Origin: Sphingomonas glacialis
GTDB lineage: Bacteria; Pseudomonadota; Alphaproteobacteria; Sphingomonadales; Sphingomonadaceae
DNA length: 64,000 nucleotides
Reading direction: 5' to 3'
Assembly (NCBI RefSeq): GCF_014653575.1
Contig: NZ_BNAQ01000006.1
Location: 62,001 to 126,000, forward strand
Part shown: positions 26,508 to 36,626 of the stretch, in pieces
How the letters are laid out: every line of letters starts with the position of its first letter
Numbering within the stretch: the first letter of the stretch is position 1
Notes under the pieces: model-generated
Seen by the model: the letters and a program-made list of their open reading frames with translations, nothing else
Database searches by the model: none
Told to the model about the DNA's origin: nothing
Translations under genes and position numbers: made by a program

Positions 26508-27002
26508 ATGCACGCGAATGACGATGAGATGTATATGCGCATGGCGATCGAGGTCGCGCGGTCGAAGGGTTCGGACCCGTCAACCTCGCCGCTCGGGTGC
26601 GTAATCGTGCTTGATGGCAAGGTCATCGCAGCCGAGCGCAACCAGACGCACGAACTGCCCGATGCGACCGCACATGCGGAAATGATGGCGATCCGCCGAG
26701 CCTGCGAAGACACGGGCGAACTCGAACTGCGCGGCGCGACGCTGTATTCGACGCTGCAGCCGTGCGGCATGTGCACGATGGCCTCGATCTGGTCGAAGGT
26801 CGGGCGCGTCGTCTTCGGGGCGGGCCGGGACGATGTCCACCCGATGTATTTCGAGGCGCGCCACGTCGATACGCTGGGCTTCATCCAGGATGCCTATCGC
26901 GACGACATCACGATCGAGGGCGGCTGCCTCGCCGATGAATGCGCTACCCTCTATTACGGACCCGACGCGACCCTCCCCGAGGACGAGCAGGCAAATCTAT
27001 GA
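26508..27002 (+). CDS. nucleoside/guanine deaminase family protein
   Basis: A 164-residue zinc deaminase of the CMP/dCMP/guanine deaminase superfamily. The zinc site is H56-A-E58 (in ATAHAEMMA) with C86 and C89 (PCGMC). This HAE plus PCxxC pattern belongs to guanine deaminase/tRNA adenosine deaminase-like enzymes; without a bound-tRNA signature a free nucleobase or nucleoside substrate is more likely. The C-terminal segment (DDITIEGGCLADECATLYY) resembles bacterial guanine deaminases. AAGGAG precedes the ATG. Its stop overlaps the start of the helix-hairpin-helix gene (ATGA), which shows translational coupling. Confidence 0.85.
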   Translation: MHANDDEMYMRMAIEVARSKGSDPSTSPLGCVIVLDGKVIAAERNQTHELPDATAHAEMMAIRRACEDTGELELRGATLYSTLQPCGMCTMASIWSKVGRVVFGAGRDDVHPMYFEARHVDTLGFIQDAYRDDITIEGGCLADECATLYYGPDATLPEDEQANL

Positions 27003-27205
27003 GCACGGCACCCCTCATCGACGTGAACACCGCCAGCGCCCAGGAACTCGACCAAGTGCCGGGATTGCAAGGCCACGGATTCGAGATCGTGCGCTATCGC
27101 GGCGAGCGTGGTCGATTTACCGATCTGCGCCAACTCGACGAGGTGCCGGGCCTCACCGGCAAGGCCGATGCAAGCAAGCCGGCTCTGACGGTTGGCGGCG
27201 ACTGA
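26999..27205 (+). CDS. small helix-hairpin-helix (ComEA-like) protein
   Basis: A 68-residue protein with two HhH-like units: VNTASAQELDQVPGLQGHGFEIVRYR and FTDLRQLDEVPGLTG (shown as families describe them, each shorter than the full repeat). This resembles the DNA-binding tail of ComEA, but there is no signal peptide or membrane anchor, so it is not a full competence protein. HhH motifs bind DNA backbone non-specifically. It overlaps the deaminase gene by 4 bp, and a hairpin begins at its stop codon. Its biological role is unknown. Confidence 0.75.
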   Translation: MSTAPLIDVNTASAQELDQVPGLQGHGFEIVRYRGERGRFTDLRQLDEVPGLTGKADASKPALTVGGD

Positions 27206-27230
27206 ATCGCCGTAGCCGACAGCGATTCAG
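27202..27230 (+). terminator. hairpin at the end of the HhH gene
   Basis: CTGAATCGC (27202-27210) pairs with GCGATTCAG (27222-27230) across an 11-nt loop. The stem includes the stop codon. It probably ends the DUF2252-deaminase-HhH transcript. Confidence 0.45.
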
Positions 27231-27371
27231 CCCGGCATTTCTGAGCGAGCTGCCACAAGACCTTTAGGGCTGCGTGACGCGAGTCTGATAAGAAGCGATT
27301 GCGTGTGGAGCCGACCTTGGCCAATCAGCCTTTGGACGGATCGTTACACGACGCAATTGGGAAGACATCGC

Positions 27372-28811
27372 GTGGGCTTGGACAACAACGCATTCTGGCG
27401 CGTCGCTGAGGCAACCCGGATGAGCGTGCTCATCGACGCCGAGGACTATTTCAAGAACGCCCGGCTGGCGATGCTTCAGGCGCGTCGTCGGATCATGCTG
27501 ATCGGCTGGGATTTCGACGCACGCATCCACCTCGTCGGATCTGACCGTGAAGCCGGCGAGCCGGAGGCGGTCGGCGACTTCATCTATTGGCTCGCCGAGC
27601 GCAATCCCGAGCTCGAGATCTTCCTGCTGCGGTGGGACGTCGGCGCGCTCAAGACGCTCGTGCGCGGCTCGAACATCCTCACGCTGGCGCGGTGGATGCA
27701 GCATCCGCGGATCCATACCAAGCTCGACAGTTTCCACCCGACCGGCGGTTCGCATCACCAGAAGATCGTCGTGATCGACGATTGTTTCGCATTCTGCGGC
27801 GGGATCGACATGACGAGCGAGCGGTGGGACACGCGGCATCACCGCGATGTCGAGCCACGCCGTGTACTGGCCAATGGCAAACCCTATACGCCCTGGCACG
27901 ATGCGACGACCGCGTTGCAGGGCCCCGTTGCGGCGGCGCTGGGCGAGCTCGCCCGCGACCGCTGGGAACATGCTGGCGGGCACCCGCTCGACCCGGTCGA
28001 GGCGGCCGATACGCCGGGGCGCTGTTGGCCCAAGGAGCTGGCAACCGAGTTCGAGCAGGTTCAGGTCGGGATTGCCCGAACTTCGCCCGACATGCCCGAC
28101 TGCCCCGAAATTCGCGAGATCGAGCATTTGTTCGTCGCGCAGATCGCGTCGGCGAAAGTCTCGATCTATGCCGAAAGCCAGTATTTCGCGTCGCGCAAGA
28201 TCGCCGAGGCGATTGCGGCGCGGCTGGCCGAAGCCGATGGTCCCGAGATCGTGATCATCAATCCCGAGCACGCGCAGGGCTGGCTCGAGCCGCTCGCGAT
28301 GGACACAGCGCGCGCGCGCCTCGTCGCTGCGCTGAAGCAGCGCGACCCCCACGGCCGGCTCCGGCTGTACCATCCGTTCACCGAGAAGGGCACGCCGATC
28401 TATGTCCACGCCAAGGTGATGATCGTCGATGGGCGCATGCTCCGGATCGGATCGGCGAACATGAACAATCGCTCGCTGGGCCTCGACACCGAATGCGACG
28501 TGACGATCGACGCCGGCGACGAAGGCGCCGCTGCCATTCGCGCGATCCGCGATGGCCTCATCGCGGAGCATCTCGGCGTGTCGGTCGCCACGGTTGCCGC
28601 GCAGATCGACTCAAGCGGCTCGCTGATCGCGACGATCGAGGCGCTGCGCGGCACGGGCCGATCGCTGCGGCCGTACGAAATCCCCGATCTCAGCGAGGTC
28701 GAAGCTTGGCTCGCCGACAATGAGGTGCTCGACCCAGAAAACCCGTCCGAAATCTTCGAAAGCGTCGCCAAGCGCGGACTTTTTCGTCGGCTTCGCCATC
28801 CGTTCGGGTGA
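27372..28811 (+). CDS. phospholipase D-like (cardiolipin synthase-related) protein
   Basis: A 479-residue protein with two HKD motifs: HHQKIVVIDDCFAFCGGID (around residue 130) and VHAKVMIVDGRMLRIGSANMNNRS (around residue 345). These paired motifs form the active site of phosphatidyltransferases and phospholipases D. It lacks the N-terminal membrane helices of ClsA, so it is closer to soluble PLD-like or ClsB-type enzymes. The GTG at 27372 is preceded by GGGAAG at 7 nt and keeps the conserved FWRVAEATRMSVLIDAEDYF segment; the ATG at 27420 would cut into it. A second HKD enzyme, a membrane-type cardiolipin synthase, is encoded at 56546. Confidence 0.85.
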   Translation: MGLDNNAFWRVAEATRMSVLIDAEDYFKNARLAMLQARRRIMLIGWDFDARIHLVGSDREAGEPEAVGDFIYWLAERNPELEIFLLRWDVGALKTLVRGSNILTLARWMQHPRIHTKLDSFHPTGGSHHQKIVVIDDCFAFCGGIDMTSERWDTRHHRDVEPRRVLANGKPYTPWHDATTALQGPVAAALGELARDRWEHAGGHPLDPVEAADTPGRCWPKELATEFEQVQVGIARTSPDMPDCPEIREIEHLFVAQIASAKVSIYAESQYFASRKIAEAIAARLAEADGPEIVIINPEHAQGWLEPLAMDTARARLVAALKQRDPHGRLRLYHPFTEKGTPIYVHAKVMIVDGRMLRIGSANMNNRSLGLDTECDVTIDAGDEGAAAIRAIRDGLIAEHLGVSVATVAAQIDSSGSLIATIEALRGTGRSLRPYEIPDLSEVEAWLADNEVLDPENPSEIFESVAKRGLFRRLRHPFG

Positions 28812-28929
28812 TGGGGCGTGCGGTTTCCCGGCTGGCGCTTCCCGTACCCGGGGCTTCGGCCCTGCTTGCGGCGTGGCGCGAGATCTTAGCGCGTGACGCG
28901 GCGTCGCCACCCCTCGAAAAGGAGTTCCC

Positions 28930-29607
28930 ATGGACTTTGACGATGTGATCCTCGGACGGCGCAGCATCCGCGGCTATCGCCCCGACCCGGTGCCGCGGCC
29001 GCTGATCGAGGAGATCCTGATGCTGGCGATGCGTGCGCCCTCGTCGATGAACACCCAGCCGTATCATTTCTACGTCATCGGCGGCAGCGCGCTCGATGCG
29101 ATCCGCGCCGGCAACACCGAACGGATGGTGGCGGGAATCCCGCAATCGCGCGAATTCCGCACCGGGACCGCGTTCGCCGGCCCGCATCGCGATCGCCAGA
29201 TCGGCGTCGCCAAGCAGCTCTTCGCCGCGATGGGCATCGCGCGCGACGACAAGGATGCGCGGCAGGACTGGGTGATGCGCGGCTTTCGGCAGTTCGACGC
29301 GCCGATCTGCGTCATCATCACCTACGATCGCGACCTCGCCGAGAGCGACGACACCGCGTTCGACTGCGGCGCGGTCGCGACCGCGCTGGTCAACGCCGCC
29401 TGGTCGCGCGGACTCGGCACCGTGATCAACAGTCAGGGGATCATGCAATCGCCGGTCGTTCGCGAGCATGCCGGGATCCCCGACGATCAGGTCATCATGA
29501 AGAGCATCGCGCTGGGCTGGCCCGACGCCGAATTCCCCGCGAACGCCGTCGTCTCCGAGCGCCGATCGGTCGCGGACGCCGCGGTTTTCGTCGGATTCGG
29601 GGAGTGA
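28930..29607 (+). CDS. nitroreductase family protein
   Basis: A 225-residue FMN-dependent nitroreductase. The N-terminus has the FMN phosphate-binding signature GRRSIRGYRPDPVPRPLIEE, followed by LAMRAPSSMNTQPYHFYVI. The C-terminal part (GTVINSQGIMQSPVVREHAGIPDDQ, ALGWPD) matches the NfsA/RdxA-like dimer fold. The enzyme uses NAD(P)H to reduce nitroaromatics, quinones or related substrates. AAAAGGAG is placed well before the ATG. It appears monocistronic. Confidence 0.88.
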   Translation: MDFDDVILGRRSIRGYRPDPVPRPLIEEILMLAMRAPSSMNTQPYHFYVIGGSALDAIRAGNTERMVAGIPQSREFRTGTAFAGPHRDRQIGVAKQLFAAMGIARDDKDARQDWVMRGFRQFDAPICVIITYDRDLAESDDTAFDCGAVATALVNAAWSRGLGTVINSQGIMQSPVVREHAGIPDDQVIMKSIALGWPDAEFPANAVVSERRSVADAAVFVGFGE

Positions 29608-29796
29608 GCCGCGCTCGGCCGGCCGCGGCGCCCACCGCCCGCAGTTAACCACGCATTTGCGGTCTTTGCGCCTCGCATCCACCGATTTTGCGCACAAACC
29701 GCACCGAATCCGGGCGCTGTCCGTCACACACCCACTGGTCACGGCGCGGATCGCTCGTTAGGGCGCCGGCTCCCTTTCTTCTGCAGGACATGTCTC

Positions 29797-30072
29797 ATGA
29801 ACAATGCCGACCTGAACGAAAAAATCGCCACCGCACACGGCATCCCCAAGACCGACGCCAAGGCGATCGTCGATAGCGTCTTCGCAGCGATCACCGAAGC
29901 GGCGCAGGCCGGTGAAGAGATCGCGCTTGCCGGGTTCGGCAAGTTCAAGGTCAAGGACAGCCCCGCACGCGAAGGCCGCAACCCTTCGAACGGCGAGACG
30001 ATCCAGATCGCAGCGTCGAAGAAGCTCGGCTTCGCGCCCGCCAAGGCGCTCAAGGATGCGCTGAACGGCTGA
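29797..30072 (+). CDS. HU-family DNA-binding protein
   Basis: A 91-residue HU/IHF-family protein, the usual length. It starts MNNADLNEKIATAHGIPKTDAKAIVDSVF and has the beta-arm core GFGKFKVKDSPAREGRNPSNGETIQIAASKKLGFAPAKALKDAL. The RNP tip is conserved as GRNPSNGE, which supports general HU activity (bending DNA, nucleoid packing) rather than sequence-specific IHF. It has its own upstream region of about 190 bp and two large hairpins behind it, facing the convergent acetate permease gene. Confidence 0.95.
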   Translation: MNNADLNEKIATAHGIPKTDAKAIVDSVFAAITEAAQAGEEIALAGFGKFKVKDSPAREGRNPSNGETIQIAASKKLGFAPAKALKDALNG

Positions 30073-30080
30073 TCCATCGT

Positions 30081-30114
30081 CGCGCATCGGGACCCGACCG
30101 GATCCCGATGCGCG
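30081..30114. terminator. hairpin 1 between HU and actP
   Basis: CGCGCATCGGGA (30081-30092) pairs perfectly with TCCCGATGCGCG (30103-30114) across a 10-nt loop. It begins 8 bp past the HU stop, between convergent genes. Confidence 0.65.
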
Positions 30115-30120
30115 AATGGG

Positions 30121-30158
30121 CTGCAAGTCGCGGCGGCACCACGCTCCGCGACTTGCAG
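30121..30158. terminator. hairpin 2 between HU and actP
   Basis: CTGCAAGTCGCG (30121-30132) pairs perfectly with CGCGACTTGCAG (30147-30158) across a 14-nt loop. It is only 6 bp from hairpin 1. With the first it forms a double stop between convergent genes. Confidence 0.55.
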
Positions 30159-30210
30159 CACCCCCGCTTGCGCACCGCTCGCCACCAAACCGGCGGCGCG
30201 TCCCTCCCGC

Positions 30211-31914
30211 TCAGTGCGCGACCGAGTCGTGGACGCCGATGCCGGTTTCGGACCGCAGGCGCTGCGCTGGATAAGCCGCCCGGTCGATCGCCGCGCGGGG
30301 CGACCGGTCGAGCGTCGAAATCAACCAGATCGCGAAGAACCCGGCCGGCACCGAGAACAAAGCCGGCGAGCTGTACGGGAAGATCGCGTGGTCGAACCCG
30401 AACACCGCTACCCAGATCACCGGCGACACGACCGTCAGGCCGAACGCCGCCAGCAGGCCGATCGCGCCGCCCCATGCCGCGCCCTTGGTGGTGCAGCCCT
30501 TCCACAGCAGCGACATCACCAGCACCGGGAAGTTGCCCGACGCGGCGAGCGCGAAGGCGAGGCTGACCATGAAGGCGACGTTCTGCTTTTCGAACACGAC
30601 GCCGAGGATGATCGCCGAGATCCCGAGCAGGATCGTCGTGATCCGCGACACGCGCAGCTCCTTGACCGGATCGGCATCGCCCTTGCGGAGCACGCTCGCA
30701 TAGATGTCGTGCGAGATCGCCGACGCCGCCGATAGCGTCAGCCCCGCCACCACCGCGAGGATCGTCGCGAAAGCGACCGCCGAGATGAAGCCGAGGAACA
30801 GATTGCCGCCGATCGCATGCGCGAGGTGCATCACCGCCATGTTGTTGCCGCCGCGCAAGAGCCCGTCCACGCCGACATAGTCCGGATTGAACGAGATCAT
30901 CACGATCGCGCCGAAGCCGAGGACGAAGGTGAGCGCGTAGAAATAGCCGATCCAGACGGTCGCCCACATGATCGACTTGCGCGCCTCGCGCGCGTCAGGA
31001 ACGGTGAAAAAGCGCATCAGGATGTGCGGCAGCCCGGCAGTGCCGAGCATCAGCGCGAAGCCGAACGACAGCGCCGAGATCGGATCCTTGATGAACCCGC
31101 CCGGCCCCATGATCGCACGTCCCTTGGCCGCCGCATCGGCGGGCGAAAGACCGCTTTCGAGTGCCAGTCGAGTCTTGATCGCGACGGCGCGGGCGAACAG
31201 CGTCTCGAACGAGAAGCCGACATGCGCCATCACGCCGAGCACGAGGAAGCTCGCACCGCACAGCAGCATCACCGCCTTGATGATCTGCACCCACGACGTC
31301 GCGCGCATCCCGCCGAACAGGACGTAGATCATCATCAACCCGCCGACGACGGTGATCGCATAAAGATACGGCAGACCGAACAGCAGCTGGACGAGCTGCC
31401 CGGCACCAACCATCTGCGCGATGAGATAGAAGGAGACGACGAGCAGCGTGCTCAGCGCCGCAAAGCTGCGCACCGGGCCCTGGAGGAAGCGGTACGAGGC
31501 GACATCGGCGAAGGTGAACTGGCCGAGGTTGCGCAGCTTCTCGGCCACCAGGAACAACACGATCGGCCAGCCGACGAGGAAGCCGATCGCGTAGATCAGC
31601 CCGTCATAGCCATCGTTGAAGATCTGCGACGTGATCCCGAGAAACGACGCCGCCGAGCAATAGTCGCCCGCCATCGCCAGGCCGTTCTGGAAGCCGGTGA
31701 TGCCGCCCCCGGTATAGAAATCGGAGACCGTCCGAGTCCGCCGGGCAGCCGCGCCGGTGATGAACAGCGTGATCCCGACAAACCCTGCGAACATCAGGAT
31801 CGCGGTCCAGTTCGTCGGCTGGCGCTGGATCGCGCCGCCGATCGCCGCGGTCGCGCCGGTCGCCCAGCCGAGCAACGCAAGCAGGCCGGCGGTCCACCAC
31901 AGGTTGCGCGTCAC
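30211..31914 (-). CDS. actP: cation/acetate symporter
   Basis: A 567-residue sodium:solute symporter (SSS family). Multiple membrane helices are visible, beginning [20 protein letters not shown]. ActP-like blocks include [56 protein letters not shown] and [15 protein letters not shown]. It imports acetate and related short-chain carboxylates. The GTG at 31914 overlaps the stop of the DUF485 gene (GTGA), so translation is coupled; longer starts in this frame run antisense into DUF485. The order DUF485-actP matches yjcH-actP of E. coli. Two hairpins lie beyond its 3' end. Confidence 0.92.
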   Translation of the reverse strand: MTRNLWWTAGLLALLGWATGATAAIGGAIQRQPTNWTAILMFAGFVGITLFITGAAARRTRTVSDFYTGGGITGFQNGLAMAGDYCSAASFLGITSQIFNDGYDGLIYAIGFLVGWPIVLFLVAEKLRNLGQFTFADVASYRFLQGPVRSFAALSTLLVVSFYLIAQMVGAGQLVQLLFGLPYLYAITVVGGLMMIYVLFGGMRATSWVQIIKAVMLLCGASFLVLGVMAHVGFSFETLFARAVAIKTRLALESGLSPADAAAKGRAIMGPGGFIKDPISALSFGFALMLGTAGLPHILMRFFTVPDAREARKSIMWATVWIGYFYALTFVLGFGAIVMISFNPDYVGVDGLLRGGNNMAVMHLAHAIGGNLFLGFISAVAFATILAVVAGLTLSAASAISHDIYASVLRKGDADPVKELRVSRITTILLGISAIILGVVFEKQNVAFMVSLAFALAASGNFPVLVMSLLWKGCTTKGAAWGGAIGLLAAFGLTVVSPVIWVAVFGFDHAIFPYSSPALFSVPAGFFAIWLISTLDRSPRAAIDRAAYPAQRLRSETGIGVHDSVAH

Positions 31915-32237
31915 GCGGCGACGCTCGCGAGCAGCTCGGCGAGTCGGGCGTCGTATTCGCCGTTCGCGCGCCGGACATAGACCGCGCAAATCGCCACCGT
32001 GCCGATCAGCATCGCCGCGCCGAGCACTACAGCGAGGCTGATCGTGCCGCCGCCGATCGGCTGCGCCATCAGCGGCTTGTCGAACGCGATGAGCGAAATG
32101 AAGCTGCTATAGACGACCACGGTGATCGCGGTGAGCGTCCACGAAAAGCGCTGCCGGTCGCGCACGAGCGCGGCGTATCGCGGGTCGGCGGCAATGCGCG
32201 CTTCGAGCGCGCCGTCGGATTGGGGGGATGGGGGCAT
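31911..32237 (-). CDS. DUF485 membrane protein (YjcH-like)
   Basis: A 108-residue inner-membrane protein with two predicted transmembrane helices ([17 protein letters not shown] and [23 protein letters not shown]) flanked by charged ends. DUF485 proteins are almost always encoded directly upstream of ActP-type symporters and are thought to be an accessory subunit, although the mechanism is not established. The stop overlaps the actP start by 4 bp. The conserved [11 protein letters not shown] segment precedes helix 1. Confidence 0.9.
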   Translation of the reverse strand: MPPSPQSDGALEARIAADPRYAALVRDRQRFSWTLTAITVVVYSSFISLIAFDKPLMAQPIGGGTISLAVVLGAAMLIGTVAICAVYVRRANGEYDARLAELLASVAA

Positions 32238-32292
32238 GGCGCATCATCCACAAGGATGCGCCGCTTGGCAACGCACCTTACCGCGTAAGACG

Positions 32293-33357
32293 TCACATCT
32301 TCAATGCGCGGTCATAGCCCGTCAGCTCGAGATAGCCGCGCCCGCCCGTCGTCCGCACCGCGCCCTCCCAATAGACCGGCAGACCGCTGCGCCGCGCGTC
32401 GAGTTCCTGCGCCGCGAACAGCGGGGTGAGCGGCCAGCGGTGCACGCCGTCGGGCAACCGCACGCTGAGCTCCTGCGCCACCGGATAGACCGCGCCCGTC
32501 ACCGGGCTGCGCCACCGGGCCTGCGGGCGGAACGCCACGTCGCCCGGCGCGAGCACGACCGTCGTGCCGTCGGCGCGGCGCAGCGATCCCCCCGCCCATA
32601 GCGTGCCGCCCGTCTTGCGCCTGATGCGGAACGCCATCAGCGCGCTGCCGTCATCGAAGTTGAGGCCGGTCCAGTCCCAGCCCTGCGCCTCGCCCTGCAG
32701 ATAGTTGGACGACCATTCGCGATCGAGCCACGCCTCGCCGGTCACCGCGACCGACTTGGCGCCGCGCCGCACCTGGCCCGAGACCTTGAGGTGCGGGATC
32801 GAATAATAATAGCTCGCTGCACCAGCTTCCGGGCCCTTCCGGCTATAGCCCCCCGCGCCCTGCGGCAGCGGCGGCTGGGTCGGCGCGAAGGCGAGCGCAA
32901 GCGCGAAGTCGCGCGCGGCCACCTGCGTCGCCCAATGCCCGTCGGTGCTGCGGCGGAGCCGCCAGTCGCGGATCGTGACATCGGCATCGGCGGGGCTTGC
33001 ACCTGCAAGGCCAAACCCGGCGCGGGCGGAGCGCTCGCCGTGGAGCAACCGCCCAATCCGCGGGTCGGACAGCGCGGCGTGGGCGAAGAGCACTTGCCCG
33101 GCGGCAAAGCGGCTCGGATTAGCCGGATCGACCGGCGGCCGCGTGCGGAAGAACGTGACCTGGAAGCCGAGATCGGCGCCGTCGGCGGTGCGCAGCCAGC
33201 CCGTCACGTACCACCATTCGGTGCGGAACGGCGGATGCGCGCCGTGATCGCGCGGGAAGCGCAACGTGATGCCGGGCTTCACTACGGGATAGGGCGCCGG
33301 CGCGGAGGCGGTCAGGCTTGCCGCGGCGAGGATTGCCATGAACGGGGAGACGCGCAT
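32293..33357 (-). CDS. AttH-like lipocalin/CrtC-type exported protein
   Basis: A 354-residue protein with a signal peptide ([21 protein letters not shown]) and the AttH/carotenoid 1,2-hydratase fold, a pair of lipocalin-like barrels. Diagnostic blocks are HPPFRTEWWYVTGWL near residue 50 and EWSSNYLQGEAQGWDWTGLNFDDGSALMAFRIR in the middle (a conserved region). Its ATG overlaps the stop of the ABC permease gene (ATGA). With the permease and the LolD-like ATPase this forms an AttEFGH-like unit. In other bacteria AttH is the secreted partner of that transporter, with no proven substrate. Confidence 0.85.
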   Translation of the reverse strand: MRVSPFMAILAAASLTASAPAPYPVVKPGITLRFPRDHGAHPPFRTEWWYVTGWLRTADGADLGFQVTFFRTRPPVDPANPSRFAAGQVLFAHAALSDPRIGRLLHGERSARAGFGLAGASPADADVTIRDWRLRRSTDGHWATQVAARDFALALAFAPTQPPLPQGAGGYSRKGPEAGAASYYYSIPHLKVSGQVRRGAKSVAVTGEAWLDREWSSNYLQGEAQGWDWTGLNFDDGSALMAFRIRRKTGGTLWAGGSLRRADGTTVVLAPGDVAFRPQARWRSPVTGAVYPVAQELSVRLPDGVHRWPLTPLFAAQELDARRSGLPVYWEGAVRTTGGRGYLELTGYDRALKM

Positions 33358-35885
33358 CACCAATCCTCCCGTACCGATTGCACCGCGCTGCGCGACGTCG
33401 CGCGCCGCCCTGCCAGCAGCGCGGTCACCGCCGCCGCCCCGGTGAGCGCGGCCGCCACCGCGACCAGCGTCCCAACGGGCACGCGCGTCGCCATCGTCCA
33501 ATTGAACGATTGCGGGTTGATGACATGGATCAGCACCTGCGACAGCACGAGACCGAGCCCGATCCCCGCCAGCGCACCCGTCAGCCCGACGATCGCCCCC
33601 TCGGTCGCGAGCATCGCCCCGAGCTGACGCCGCGTCAGGCCAAGATGGCGGAGCATCCCGAACTCGCGTTCGCGCGCCAGCGTCTGCGCCGACATCGTCG
33701 CCGCCACGCCCGCCAGCCCGACCAGGATCGCAATCGCCTCGAGCAGATAGGTCACGGCAAAGCTCCGGTCGAACAGCGTCAGCGCGAAGCGGCGCAGCGT
33801 CGCCGGCTGCGTGATGTCGACTTGGTCGCGCAGCGCCGGGCTCAGCCGCGCGCGCAGCCGCTGCGTCACTGCGGCAGCGTCGCTGCCCGGCTCGAGCGTG
33901 ACCGACGCCTCGTCGCGCCCAGTGTCACCGGTCAAGCGCTGATACGCCGCCGCATCGATCAGCACCGCCCCGCCTTGCCGGGCATAGTCGCGCCACACTC
34001 CCGCGACCGCAAAGCGCGTGCCGCCGCCGATCGGCAAGCGGATCACGGCGCCGGGGTGCCAGCCGTAAAGCCGCTCCGCCGGTTCCGACACCCATATCGG
34101 TGGAACGCCCGCCGGAAGCGCATCGGCGCGCGCGATCAGCACCAACTGTCGATCCCCGGCGTCGGGCGTTGGCCGCGCGACAAGCGCGATCGCGGGACGA
34201 TCGGGTGCGATGGTCAGCTGGAGCTGTCGCCCGAAGGCGAGACGCGCAACGCCCGGCGTCGCGGCGAGCGTCGCGCGCGTTGCGGGGTCGAAGCTCGCGC
34301 CGGCATTGGTGCGCATGTAGAGATCGGCGCTGAGCACATCGCCGAGCCAGTCGTCGACCGCGCCGCGGAAGCTCGTGACCATCGTCGCCATCGCAATCAT
34401 CAGCGCAGTCGAGGCGACGATGCCGCACAGCGCTGTCGCGGCCTCGCCCGGCGCACCGTGCAAATGCCGGATCGCGAGCTGGCGCGGGACGGTTCCGATC
34501 GCGCGCGCGGCGAGCGGCGCGAGCAGCGCGCGGGCGAACCACGGCACGCCCGCTATGCCCCCGGCGAGCAACAGCGCCATCCCGACAAAGCCGAACACCG
34601 GCAAGTGCGCGATAGGCGGCAGCAGCGACACCACGCCCCCCGTCAGCAGCAACAGCGCGGCGGGCCACCACGCCACGCGCTGCCGCGGATCGAGCACGTC
34701 GCCGGCGTTCTTGAGCGCCGCGGCAGGTGCCGCGCGCGCCGCCAGCCGCGCCGGCACCGCGCTCCCGACGATCGCCGCGAGCAGGCCGATCGCGAAAAAG
34801 CCGAGCGCGGCCCAGGGCTGGAACACCACCCCTGCCCCGGCCCCGCGGAAATAGCCGGCGCCCAGATCGCCGCCGAGCCACTGCACCGCGGCCCAGGCAA
34901 GGCCATAGCCTGCCGCCAGCCCGAGGCCCGATCCGATCACGCCGATCGCCACGCCCTCGGCGACGACCGCGGCGATCACCCCGCCGCGCGGCATGCCGAG
35001 CGTGCGCAGCAACGCGAACGCGCGCTGGCGTCGGACGACCGACAGCGACTGCGCCGAATAGACGAGGAAGCCGCCGGTCAGCAACGCGACGAGCGCGAGC
35101 ATGTCGAGATTGACGCGGTACGCGCGCGACAGCGCATCGCCCTGCGAACTCTGCGCCTGCGCGCTCGAGACGACGGCGTCGCCCGGCAGGAGCTTGGCGA
35201 GCGCACCTTCCGCCGCTGCGCGATCCGCCACCGCCACGTCGAGCCGATCGAGCCGTCCGATCCGGTCGAACTTCCACTGCGCCGCGGCAATGTCGATCAC
35301 CGCGACCGCACTGCCGTCGGCCACCCCCGGCAGCGTTCCCGCAATCCGCAGCGGGACCGCGCGTCCGTTCGCCTCGACCGTGACGACCGCACCCAGTCTT
35401 GCCCCGATCCGCTCGAGCGCAGTGCGCGACAGGAACACGCTCGCTTCGTCGAAGACATCGCCGCCGACCCCATTCGCCGCTTGCGTACCAACCCCGATCA
35501 GCGTCGGCGTCACCGCTGCGGCGCGGAGAATGTCGAGCCCGAGCAGCGTCACGCGTGCCGTCCCGATCCGCGCGTCGAGCTGGACGACCGGACTTGCGTC
35601 CACGACGCCCGTCGCGCTGGCGACGCGCGGGTAGAGACGTTCGTCGAAGCCGAGCCGGCTCGTCGCCTTGACACTCAGGTCGGCGCTGCCATTGACCCCG
35701 CGTACCGCGCTGTCGAACGACGCCAGCGCCGAACCATTGACGAGGTGCACCGCAAAGCCGAGCGCAACCCCCACCGCGATCGCCAGCGCGGTGACGAGGA
35801 AACGCGCCGGGTGAAAGCGCCACTCGCCGCCGATCAGCCAGCCGAGCGCCAGCCGTCCCGACCACAGGCCGGGCTCAGCGCGCAC
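33357..35885 (-). CDS. FtsX/MacB-type ABC transporter permease (AttF/G-like fusion)
   Basis: An 842-residue permease with two FtsX-like modules, each a transmembrane helix, a large periplasmic domain and three further helices. The middle pair includes [19 protein letters not shown] and the C-terminal set includes [42 protein letters not shown] and [16 protein letters not shown]. In the AttEFGH layout two permeases are separate; this protein has the length of both fused. The GTG start at 35885 lies inside the ATPase gene (11-bp overlap), and the stop overlaps the attH-like start. It probably works mechanically on lipids or lipoproteins at the inner membrane, like LolCE. Confidence 0.88.
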   Translation of the reverse strand: MRAEPGLWSGRLALGWLIGGEWRFHPARFLVTALAIAVGVALGFAVHLVNGSALASFDSAVRGVNGSADLSVKATSRLGFDERLYPRVASATGVVDASPVVQLDARIGTARVTLLGLDILRAAAVTPTLIGVGTQAANGVGGDVFDEASVFLSRTALERIGARLGAVVTVEANGRAVPLRIAGTLPGVADGSAVAVIDIAAAQWKFDRIGRLDRLDVAVADRAAAEGALAKLLPGDAVVSSAQAQSSQGDALSRAYRVNLDMLALVALLTGGFLVYSAQSLSVVRRQRAFALLRTLGMPRGGVIAAVVAEGVAIGVIGSGLGLAAGYGLAWAAVQWLGGDLGAGYFRGAGAGVVFQPWAALGFFAIGLLAAIVGSAVPARLAARAAPAAALKNAGDVLDPRQRVAWWPAALLLLTGGVVSLLPPIAHLPVFGFVGMALLLAGGIAGVPWFARALLAPLAARAIGTVPRQLAIRHLHGAPGEAATALCGIVASTALMIAMATMVTSFRGAVDDWLGDVLSADLYMRTNAGASFDPATRATLAATPGVARLAFGRQLQLTIAPDRPAIALVARPTPDAGDRQLVLIARADALPAGVPPIWVSEPAERLYGWHPGAVIRLPIGGGTRFAVAGVWRDYARQGGAVLIDAAAYQRLTGDTGRDEASVTLEPGSDAAAVTQRLRARLSPALRDQVDITQPATLRRFALTLFDRSFAVTYLLEAIAILVGLAGVAATMSAQTLAREREFGMLRHLGLTRRQLGAMLATEGAIVGLTGALAGIGLGLVLSQVLIHVINPQSFNWTMATRVPVGTLVAVAAALTGAAAVTALLAGRRATSRSAVQSVREDW

Positions 35886-36555
35886 GCGCGACCAGCCCGT
35901 CGGCGGTGAGCGTCAGCACGCGGTCGGCGATCGCAGCAGTGGCATCGGAATGCGTGACCATCACCGCCGCCGCGCCGCGGTCTCGCGCAGCATTGGCGAA
36001 GAGCGTCAGGACGCGCGAAGCGGTCTCGGGATCGAGGTTGCCGGTCGGCTCGTCGGCGAGGATCAGTGCCGGGCGGTGGACCAGCGCGCGCGCGATCGCG
36101 ACGCGCTGCAATTCTCCGCCCGACAGATCGCGCGCATAGCCTTCGCCGCGCCCGCCAAGCCCGACCGCGACGAGCATCGCCTCCGCCTCGGCCTGCGCCG
36201 CCGCGCCGTCAGCCGACACCAAGGCGAGTGGCAAGGCGACGTTCTGGCGCAAGGTCAGATAGGGGAGGATGTGGAAGGCCTGGAAGACGAAGCCGATCCG
36301 CTCGCGCCGCAACCGCGTGCGCGCCGTCTCCCCAAGCGCGCCGAGCACGACACCCTCGATCGCCACTTCGCCGGTATCGGCATCGTCGAGCCCGGCGAGG
36401 ATATTGAGCAACGTCGATTTGCCGACACCCGATTCGCCGGTGATCGCGACGATCTCCCCCGCCGCCACCTCGAGATCGAGCGCATGAAACAGCGATCGCG
36501 GTCCGGGAACGCTTTTCGCGAGCGCGCGCACCGTCAGCAGAACAGGATGGGCCAT
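35875..36555 (-). CDS. ABC transporter ATP-binding protein (LolD/AttE-like)
   Basis: A 226-residue ABC ATPase with all key motifs: Walker [10 protein letters not shown] (about residue 40), Q-loop in [13 protein letters not shown], signature LSGGELQR (about residue 145), Walker [13 protein letters not shown], and the switch His in VMVTHSD. Length and sequence match the LolD/MacB-type ATPase that drives FtsX-like permeases. It is the first gene of the three-gene operon and overlaps the permease gene by 11 bp. Its cargo is likely an envelope lipid or lipoprotein, judged by family. Confidence 0.92.
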   Translation of the reverse strand: MAHPVLLTVRALAKSVPGPRSLFHALDLEVAAGEIVAITGESGVGKSTLLNILAGLDDADTGEVAIEGVVLGALGETARTRLRRERIGFVFQAFHILPYLTLRQNVALPLALVSADGAAAQAEAEAMLVAVGLGGRGEGYARDLSGGELQRVAIARALVHRPALILADEPTGNLDPETASRVLTLFANAARDRGAAAVMVTHSDATAAIADRVLTLTADGLVARAR

Positions 36556-36560
36556 CAGCC

Positions 36561-36590
36561 CTTGTCGCCGCTTGCCAGGGCGGCGACAAG
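36561..36590 (-). terminator. hairpin after the third TonB receptor gene
   Basis: CTTGTCGCCGC (36561-36571) pairs perfectly with GCGGCGACAAG (36580-36590) across an 8-nt loop. It lies 37 bp past the receptor stop on the minus strand and just before the ABC ATPase start. Confidence 0.6.
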
Positions 36591-36626
36591 ATCAATCCTC
36601 GTCGGTCGATCGCTCCGACCGATGCC

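Noticed and set aside
33378..35909. Plus-strand open frame of 843 codons
   Set aside because: Antisense to the FtsX-like permease; dominated by Arg, His, Asp and Pro without domain features.
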